From Magicicada septendecula (Eukaryota > Arthropoda > Insecta > Hemiptera > Cicadidae): 64,000 nt of DNA. The notes beneath the pieces are model-generated. The model made no database searches. It saw only the letters and a list, made by a program, of their open reading frames with translations, and was not told where the DNA came from. Below are positions 56,561 to 64,000 of this stretch, piece by piece. The first letter of the stretch is position 1, and each line of letters opens with the position of its first letter. The DNA lies in assembly GCA_034769895.1 (NCBI GenBank), contig CM068373.1, positions 22,634,620 to 22,698,619 of the forward strand, written 5' to 3'. The translations under genes were made by a program, and so were the position numbers.

Positions 56561-58702
56561 CGATTGTCAGAATGACAGTTCACTCAATATAACGCTAAAT
56601 GCTAAATACAATGTCAGCTAAATTACTTTATAATCTAAAGCCAACTTCGCCTCCTGTACAATCACTTTCTCTTCGCCTCCTGTGTATAGAATCCTATACT
56701 CGCCACTGTTTGATCGCATAACCTCGCTTATTCCTGAGGCACATATAAACGATTTGTTTAAAAAAAAATATTCAATGCATTTAACATGATGACAAGGAAG
56801 ATCAATTGAGTAGTGCGAAGAATGTGTAGTATAATATAGTAAGATTGTACACTTCAGAAAAAGATCATTTTCACTCATAAAACTAAGACGTTTATAAATT
56901 TGATACCATAAAAATGAAGATATAAAAAATTACTATAATTTACAAACCAATGTTATCAAAAAGAAGTCTGTAGAAAGCTAAAATCTTGTTCAAAATGACT
57001 CCGAAAATTTCGTATTATGTTTCAAATTTCTGATGATACCAGTTTGCCTGTCTGAGAAAAACCTACAATCACTGTGATACATTAGGCAATCAATTATTTT
57101 TGTACACAGACCCCGATAATTCTGTTTTCGTTTGCTGTCATTGGAGAAACGTCGTTTAGATTTTTAATGGGCCTGCTACTTTGGTGCCGAAACTTTGACC
57201 CATATTGATGGAAGTTATTGCTTTCTGTCAAATTGTAATTTGGTGCTAATATTCCTTACTTTGTTGTTACAGTAATATGTGAGCATCCTTTACTGCAGAA
57301 AAAATGATGAAGACATCGGGTAACTTACAACTTTAAAAATTAATTCAACAGAAATATTGTATGAAATTCATTAACAGATTCGAAAAGGCACGAGATGTTA
57401 AGATCCCCTCGTTATCCCGGTTTCTGGTATATTCAATAACTTTAATTCCAACTGCTGACACTATCAATTGTAATTTTGATACGTAGCTGAGGATTGTTCC
57501 ACTCTTGTCACTTCATGGTGAAACGCTGGAATAAAAATGGAATCTTCTATTCTCACAGCACAGGTACTAGTTATAGTCTGTTGCCACGTGAAAGTTTACT
57601 TTCAATGTTCTATATGATGTGGAATCTGGTAGAAATACATACAAACCATATTACTTTTGATTGACTTATGTCAGAGATACTGGACGTAGTGCAGCAATAT
57701 TTATCTTAATATGTATCTTCATTTATTTAAGCTTATGCTTGTTCTAATTCTAAATAGAATACAATATTATTTTAGTTCTATGTCTTTCATCTTTATATCA
57801 AATTTTATATTAAGACTTCATTAAGCAAAGCTTCATTTCACACAACTGTTAATTGTCACGAGCCCTAAGCCTGATAACTACTTTTTATAAGTAAGTTCTC
57901 TCTCATAACCGGTATATTTAAGCCTCGTTCACTCAGAACTAGTTCATTATAATGAACCGTAGAATATTTTCTTTTTCATTTATCTCTGACAGTGTGTTTG
58001 CTGCAATATATTGTACTTTACAGACAGTTTTATTTACTTTATCTTCATTCTGGAGTTCATTAATGTACCTGCTTAGGGTTACGTATTTATATTATTTTTA
58101 TTGTAACTTGTTTACATAAATTATATTTTTTTACAGTAACACTATACAGAAGTGAATAAATGTATTTCCAAGTGGCTTATCTACTTCAATAAATGTTCAT
58201 ACCGAACGCATATACTGTACCTGGGTACTTATGGTGACCTAAATATTGGAATGCAATAGAAGCATCACAAAAACGTCGTCATACTGTGACAGACTGTATT
58301 TGAGTCGCATCGAATAGACGCTCTGCTGTTTCTATTTGTCGATACTGTCAACCATAATATCGTATAAATGTTCATTCATACGACTGCGCCAGCCGTGTAT
58401 CAGGAAATGACACCATTGGCCAACAGCCAGGTTGACAATTATTGTATATGTCACAAGCGGTATACACACATACGCTACCACGTTTCCACACATACAAAAT
58501 GATTATGTAATCGGTGTTAGTTCTAGCTATTAAAGTCACTGTTATTTTTAATAACACATCTTTACTCAAATGTTAATTTCTACTTAAACGTTCACATTTT
58601 TAGATCTAATACACTCATAATTCAGAGGACGTCACAGTGTGAAGATTTGTGTCGTCTTAACAACATTTTTCAGAAAAGAAAAAAAGTTATTTTTAAAAAA
58701 TA
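56561..58702. other. AT-rich stretch, nothing recognised
   Basis: No supportable feature over about 2.1 kb. Confidence 0.5.
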
Positions 58703-58768
58703 TCTTCTTCTTCTTCTTCTTCTTCTTCTTCTTCTTCTTCTTCTTCTTCTTCTTCTTCTTCTTCTTCT
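58703..58768. repeat. (TTC)n microsatellite, LINE tail
   Basis: About 66 bp of TTC, read as (GAA)n after the LINE end on the minus strand. Confidence 0.95.
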
Positions 58769-58912
58769 GCACGTCAAGTTACAGGGTTATAGCCTGTTGC
58801 GACTTCACTGAAGCCATCTCTTTCTTTGTCTATTTATATCATGTCTTCCCTGAGGTCTATATCGTATTACTTGTTTAGGTAGCCATCTTTCATTCCCTCG
58901 ATATGCTATCTC
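58769..58912 (-). pseudogene. LINE ORF2 extreme 3' end
   Basis: The minus strand reads RWLPKQVIRYRPQGRHDINR and QRKRWLQ, then a stop, then about 30 bases to the (GAA)n tail. This matches the RxPKxxLxYRPxGRRxxGRPRKRW end of LINE polyproteins. Only about 45 codons remain. Confidence 0.7.
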
Positions 58913-58919
58913 CATCTCC

Positions 58920-58975
58920 AGTTATTGTACTTCTAACCTAAAAAAACGTGTTTTTAGGTTAGAAGTACAATAACT
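58920..58975. repeat. Perfect 25-bp hairpin
   Basis: AGTTATTGTACTTCTAACCT followed by AAAAA (58920-58944) is the exact complement of 58951-58975 across the loop AACGTG. It sits at the truncated left edge of the MITE fragment that follows. Confidence 0.92.
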
Positions 58976-59416
58976 TTGTTAAATGATTAATAAATGCATA
59001 AAGGTTAAAAACAAAACTTGTAAAGAATTTAATTCTGAGAAAAATTATGTAAATAAAGTCAATAAAAATCAACAAAAAATTCCAATTTTGGTTAAAAACA
59101 TTACAATACGTTTTTAGGCAAAGATTTTTCTGTTTTACGTCGGATATCATGAAAGTTATGGGAGATACAGTTCTGCGACCTATTTTATTCGATTTTTTAG
59201 GTCAAAAACCATAAGAAACAATAGAATTCGCCCCTTAATTTACCTTCCCAGAATTTCAGAAAGTCTTCATTTACCGAAACCCGGGCGAAATCTTTCGCTA
59301 GCCGTAACTCGCTTACAAAGCGTTTCCGGACATATGTTTATATGAACTTTTTTTCTTCTTTTACACTATAGAACTATTTCTCAAATTATTTCCCTCTCCT
59401 TCCGGGACACCCTGTA
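58951..59416. mobile_element. DNA transposon/MITE fragment ending in TACAGGGTGTCCCGG
   Basis: The right end, read as complement, begins TACAGGGTGTCCCGGAAGG, a terminal sequence common among insect Tc1/mariner-type and related elements, and is followed by TA. The opposite terminus is missing; the left edge is the hairpin at 58920. No transposase frame is present. The internal sequence GGTCAAAAACCATAAGAAAC and the Arg/Lys-free AT-rich left part do not help to assign the family. Confidence 0.6.
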
Positions 59417-60124
59417 TATGGTTGGTAAAAATCAGTAATATAATTTGTATAGATATACCTGAAGGTCAGCAATATTACAGAGAAGGAATGGCACCGTTAA
59501 TATGAGTACTTGTTAACCCAGCAGCATCTTGAGGAAACAAAATTTGCAGACATCAGATAACGTGTGGACATCTAATAGCAGTGGATTAATGTTTAACTGC
59601 TGTAAAATGCCGTAAAATAGAAACACTTGGTCACTGGTGGGTTGAATTTCAAGCTTATAAAGTATGCGCCAGCCTTGCTGCATGATCGTCTATGGGACTT
59701 TATTAAAATTTTATGTTTAATAAACCAATGATTTTTCTTTCCATATATTTTAAATAGTTATTTCAAGCCATCAATTTTCCGGAAAAGATTATTGTGCAAC
59801 AATTTTACTCGTACATAACGAACACATAAACTCCTACAACCTTCCCTATAGTTTACACAATACAATTGCGTTGGGTATAAAAACACTTAATAGTATCCGT
59901 AGTAATATTTGTTGCAATGTTACAATACATGTATAAACGAATTTTCTTAAATGTTAAATGCTTTAAAACGCGTGTGCTTGAAATTGGATGTTTCAGGGTT
60001 TTTTTAACACGTGTATTTCAAAGCTTTACTACTTGCATATCCATATAAATTCATTCAGTTTAATTTATTTATCATTTTTGCCATTTCACCAAGTTATGTA
60101 GAATATAAAAGATATTAATTTAAT
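59417..60124. other. No recognised feature
   Basis: AT-rich sequence without a supportable gene or repeat. Confidence 0.5.
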
Positions 60125-60345
60125 GTTTTATATAGCATTTAAAATGTTGACCAAATATTAGTGTGAAGCGTTGCTTTATATGGTGCAGAGACATGAACAC
60201 AGAGGAAAGAGGATGTGAAAAGGTAGAAGCATTTGAGATGTGGGTTTGGCGAGCAATGGGAAAAGTGAGGTAGGTTAATAAATTAAGGAATGATGAAGAT
60301 TTAAGAAGAATAGAGGAAGAGAGAAGATGGAGACAGGGGTAGCAC
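60125..60345 (+). pseudogene. Short LINE fragment, relative of 38755-38945
   Basis: The bases from GACCAAATATTAGTGTGAAG to AGAATAGAGGAAGAGAGAAG align with 38758-38940 (GGCCAAATGTTATGTGTGAG to AGGGGAAGAGAGAAG). In frames the residues are ALLYGAET, RKEDV and MWVWRAMGKVR-like. It is a dead fragment of the same LINE family. Confidence 0.8.
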
Positions 60346-61342
60346 AAATGTTTTTTCTAACATTATTTACATATTTTAAAGTACACTGACGAAATAACTG
60401 AATACAGTGTATATTTACAAATCTTACAAACAATATTTACCGATAACACAAAGATAATACAATTTTTGCCTACAGTTACATAAGATAGCCAAATGTGCTT
60501 CACTATTATTTTACACCAAGCTAAATTGGCGATGATATTCTATACCAGAAAACCGAATGTTAACTAATATGTTTATTATACATCATGCATTCTGTAAAAA
60601 TATACATAATAAAATTGTATATGTAATATAAATTGTCATCTTCCTGAGAATTAGGAAAACGACGAAGAAAACAAACGCAGTTAAATACCATAATAATTTG
60701 TATTCTCTTATTAGACCTTCACATAAAAAAGGAATTAAAACAGAACATATTTTTGAAACTTAACCAGTTTTACAAAATGTTATTAGTTCTAGTGTTTCTT
60801 GACTTAATGTAGATTAGGTAAAATAAGAGAACAAAATCAATGATACTTAATCTTTAACATTATTAAAATTATACTCCAGAATTTACGTTTTTTGTAAAGA
60901 AAAAAAGAACAGAAAACATTGACAACTTATTTCCAAATGCACAGATTACCTACTTTTTTAAAAATTTGTCAAAAACAGTTATTATCCTATTCTGAAATTT
61001 GTCCGCAATTTCGTTGTTTAATAGTTCCATATCATTAACATTTGGTTTACTAACGCAAGACTTTGCAAAAAGTGTAAAAAATTGTAGTGACTTAATAATA
61101 TTATAATCCTTCGCTATACCTTAGCGTCTTTCTGCCATCTTGCCTAGACACCTAACGGTTAAAAATTATTGATCGTTTTTCTAATTGTCATCATAATCTT
61201 TGAATGGGAACACACACAGTGTTACACTTTTACGCAATTTTTAGTATGTACTGTATATGCAGTATTGAAGACAATTCAGTTTACTCATATGAACAAAGAT
61301 ACTGTGTTGTATAATAAAGTAAATAAGATACAAACTGTTTGG
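60346..61342. other. AT-rich stretch, nothing recognised
   Basis: No supportable feature. Confidence 0.5.
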
Positions 61343-62360
61343 CGTTCGCAGATAACTTTGCTAAACTTTCTGAACATCTGACATCTGCAGTAACACAAGT
61401 TAATTTTTTAGAGGACATAGCCAGTAGGTCAGGCTTAAGAATTTCTGCAGAAAAACCAAATTTCTCACAAACATTAAAAACGCGCAAAAATTCTTGGTAA
61501 GAGATATTGGTAGAATAAAGAGGTTTCGAAAATTTAAGTATCTGGGAGAGATAATTCAAGTGAATGGCTTGGAAAAATCTGCTATAGAAGAAATAATTCA
61601 TAAGATGGAAAGGGCATATGGTATAACTAAAGATATTTACAATAAAAAGTGAATATCTAAAAATGCGAAAATAAGGAATTATAGTACAGTAGTGAAACCA
61701 GAATGCCTATATGCAAGTGAATGTCTAGCATTGAATTATAATTTAGACAAACTAGAAATACATTTTATGCAGTCTCCAGATCGCTATTATGATTAATTTA
61801 AGAATTTTACCTTATATAATCCACTAGGCGATCTCAGTTTTTCAAATACAAATACAGTATTTGAAAAACTGAGATCGCCTAGTGGATTATATAAGGTAAA
61901 ATTCTTAAATGAAACTAGAAATATTGGAAACATGAATTATTAGGAAAATATTAGGACCATGAAAAATTTCAGAAGGTTGGAAATTCAGTAATGATGAAAT
62001 ATATCAAAGTATAGAAAATATAACAGAAACAATGATAAAAAAAATGTTTTATTTTTTTTGACATTTATATAGAATGGACGACAATAGGTTAAAAAAGCAG
62101 ATCTTCAAATATCTGTGGGGGAAGAAGTCAACATCAAGTTGGATTACAGAAGTCCAAAAAGATTTATAAAAAATAATATACATGCAGAAGAAGCAATTGA
62201 AGGAGACGTTTTTCGGACAAAAGTGTTAAAAATGGAGGGAGTCCAGGGTAGGACAGAAAAAAACGCAGGTTCAAAGTGGACTGAAGACAGGAAGAAGAAA
62301 CACAGTGAGAAGATGAAAGAATATTGGAGAAAAAGAAAAGAACAAAGAATAAAGAATTGA
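61343..62360 (+). pseudogene. LINE RT C-terminal half, with palindromic insertion
   Basis: The fragment starts at the RT active site, FADNFAKL (canonical FADD altered to FADN). It continues with VNFLEDIASRSGLRISAEK, then RRFRKFKYLGEIIQVNGLEK, HKMERAYGITKDIYNKK and a stop, then NYSTVVKPECLYASECLALN. A palindrome (61796-61910) follows. After it come ILGPWKISEGWKFSNDEIY, HLYRMDDNRLKKQIFKYLWG, SWITEVQKD and the basic end SKWTEDRKKKHSEKMKEYW to the stop at 62357. The order matches arthropod LINE polyproteins. The altered active site, stops and palindrome rule out activity. Confidence 0.84.
61796..61910. repeat. Perfect palindrome, 54-bp arms, 7-nt loop
   Basis: The arms 61796-61849 (starting ATTTAAGAATTTTACCTTAT) and 61857-61910 are exact reverse complements. 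The right arm continues smoothly in sequence style into the LINE; the left arm interrupts it. This looks like a template-switch or fold-back duplication of LINE sequence, or a sequencing fold-back artefact. Confidence 0.95.
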
Positions 62361-63049
62361 AATTGGCATGTGGTCCTTAGATGGCCGATACGGAAAAAAG
62401 TAAATAAGATACCATTTATTGTTAGAATTATAAGAGTGTTAAACTAAAAATTTGAAAACAATATTAATATTATTTCAGAAGATTTGCTTACTTTGTTTAA
62501 ACACAAACTTCCTCTCTTTAATATATAACAATGTTATTTTTTAGACAAATGAAATTTTCGTATTACATACTCTCTTTTATTGAAATAGAGTAGAGTTAAT
62601 TGTGTGACAGATTTTGAATTAACTATATCGCATTAAATAGCATTACCGATAGCGTCACTGATTATTGTGATCTGCACAATGTATGTTAATGCATATGACA
62701 CGCCTTCTTGCTCGCATGTAGCTGCGAACAAAATTAAACTGTTGTTGTCATTATATGTAAATAGAATGAATAAATTCAAAATAATTTGTTACTGTGATAC
62801 AGTTTGTCGTTAGGAATAATGCTGGTTAAAAACTGTAGGCCTCGCGTCAGTGTTCGATTCTGTAGATTCTCCAACCGCCTGATTACTTACTCTACATTAA
62901 CAGGCTTTTAATTTCGCTTCAGAAATACAAACGCCATATCATGTTATTAAATTGAGTTCCCGGGATGTTTGTCCGTAGCCCAATGCTAAAATCCATAGCA
63001 GACGTTTGGGCTGTTTTATCGGCGGCCATTACCAGTGCAAAGATTATAA
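62361..63049. other. AT-rich stretch, nothing recognised
   Basis: No supportable feature. Confidence 0.5.
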
Positions 63050-63260
63050 ATACTTATAAATTTCAAAAATTTATAAGTGAAAGTGAGTTTCACGGGACTA
63101 CTAGCCACTAACAGAGTAGGTACTGTGATCTGCAACGTGAAAACGCTACGTTGGCGCAAACTCAAACTTTGCCCTGATGATGGTTATCGATGGCACGGCC
63201 GAAACGTCAGTTATGGAGTTTACCATTGCAGCACGACCAAACAGCCCGGGAACCCATTTG
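63050..63260 (+). repeat. Repeat with CTGATGA...CCGAAACGTC motif
   Basis: A hairpin ACTTATAAATTT/AAATTTATAAGT is at 63050-63077. It is followed by about 95 bp and then CTGATGA (63174-63180), 20 bases that can form a short GGT/GCC stem, and GAAACGTC (63201-63208). About 35 bp later AGCCCGGGAACCC occurs. The central pattern is the same as in the fold-backs at 1061 and 12259 and resembles Penelope-like element ends. Seen directly: motif order. Family assignment: inference. Confidence 0.5.
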
Positions 63261-64000
63261 CATAACATCTACGAAGTAATAAACGTCATATCGTTTAGTC
63301 TTAAAAAAAAAAACTACTATTATTCAAGGTTGTTGAATTTGCGAGATGTTAGAAACCTTCATGCTCTCACTCCTTCGTTCATTTTGACAGTAAATTTAAT
63401 AAAAATCGAAATACACGTTTTCATTGTAAAGTAAACGCTACTCGTTTGTTACTTGTTTTGTTCCGTAATTTGTACAGTATCATTTAATAATAAATGTAAC
63501 AAGAAATTTTGACATTATGTAGCCAATGCAGATTAATTAACCGTTTGGTGCAAAAATATTTTAAACTCTTTTTTTTTGTCTGACGTTTTAACGTTATTTA
63601 GTATTAAAATTTTATTATATTTTAAATCATAAAAGGTACTAGTAGAAACAGGACTAGTAGAAAAGGATTACTGATAATAAAGTTTGATGATACAAGTATG
63701 TGTATTCCCGTGTTCCAATGAAGAGAATAGAGTTAGGCACTAGTGACAGAATGACGGCGCGATCCACGTATCTTTCCTGTCATGTCCCCCATGTGTACTG
63801 ACATGTGTACCATTTACATTGTATCGTACAAAGTTGATGCTGATCTAGTTTCTGTATCGCTGTCAAACAGAATATGTGAGTAAATTAAGAATATGCGCTG
63901 AACGCGACTGTCAAATCTTGTTAAGCGAATGCTTTGTGACATGCTGTTTTTACTTCAGCCAAAACGTATTAAAAGTATTATAATCGTATATAAACGTAAC
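63261..64000. other. AT-rich stretch, nothing recognised
   Basis: No supportable feature to the end of the window. Confidence 0.5.

Overview
The window is AT-rich animal DNA made almost entirely of transposable elements and their remains. The element mix points to an arthropod, most likely an insect with a large genome: DUF4817-type mariner-like transposons, Penelope-like elements with GIY-YIG endonuclease ends, several LINE lineages with (GAA)n tails, Ty3/Gypsy elements, and an uncharacterised arthropod protein family recognised by LPPLHIKLGL, CGDLKV and ADYCW. The species assignment is inference. I found no convincing host gene, tRNA, rRNA, CRISPR array or prokaryotic-type operon.

Layout, left to right. 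Positions 1-5 kb hold a LINE remnant and two fold-back repeats. Positions 5.1-9.9 kb are an old Gypsy provirus with its reverse transcriptase region missing; a mariner-like element (6530-7850) and a LINE 3' end sit inside it. Positions 12.2-13.3 kb hold a fold-back repeat and a solo LTR (family B). Positions 14.1-19.5 kb are a tandem array with a 2126-bp period, in which a 747-bp sequence alternates with solo LTRs of Gypsy family A. Positions 19.6-25.8 kb hold LINE and Penelope-like remnants. Positions 26.6-32.6 kb hold three more family B solo LTRs with 4-bp target duplications, plus a LINE end. Positions 33.3-39.2 kb hold LINE ends and microsatellites. At 40.5-42.8 kb a further family B LTR has its first 96 bp expanded to about 20 tandem copies.

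The centrepiece is a three-level nest at 42.97-53.43 kb. A degenerate copy of the LPPLHIKLGL/ADYCW family gene was interrupted at a TTAA by a roughly 656-bp inverted-repeat element. That element was then hit by a full-length Gypsy retrotransposon (43636-52417). The retrotransposon has nearly identical LTRs, an AGCG target duplication, intact gag and pol, and an A_AAA_AAC slippery heptamer followed by a 7-bp hairpin at the gag/pol junction. It could be recently or still active.

From 53.4 kb to the end there are more LINE 3' ends with (GAA)n tails, a MITE fragment headed by a perfect hairpin, and a LINE remnant containing a perfect 54-bp-arm palindrome. The rest is AT-rich sequence without recognisable content. 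The genes here do not form a pathway; they record successive insertions, amplification and decay.
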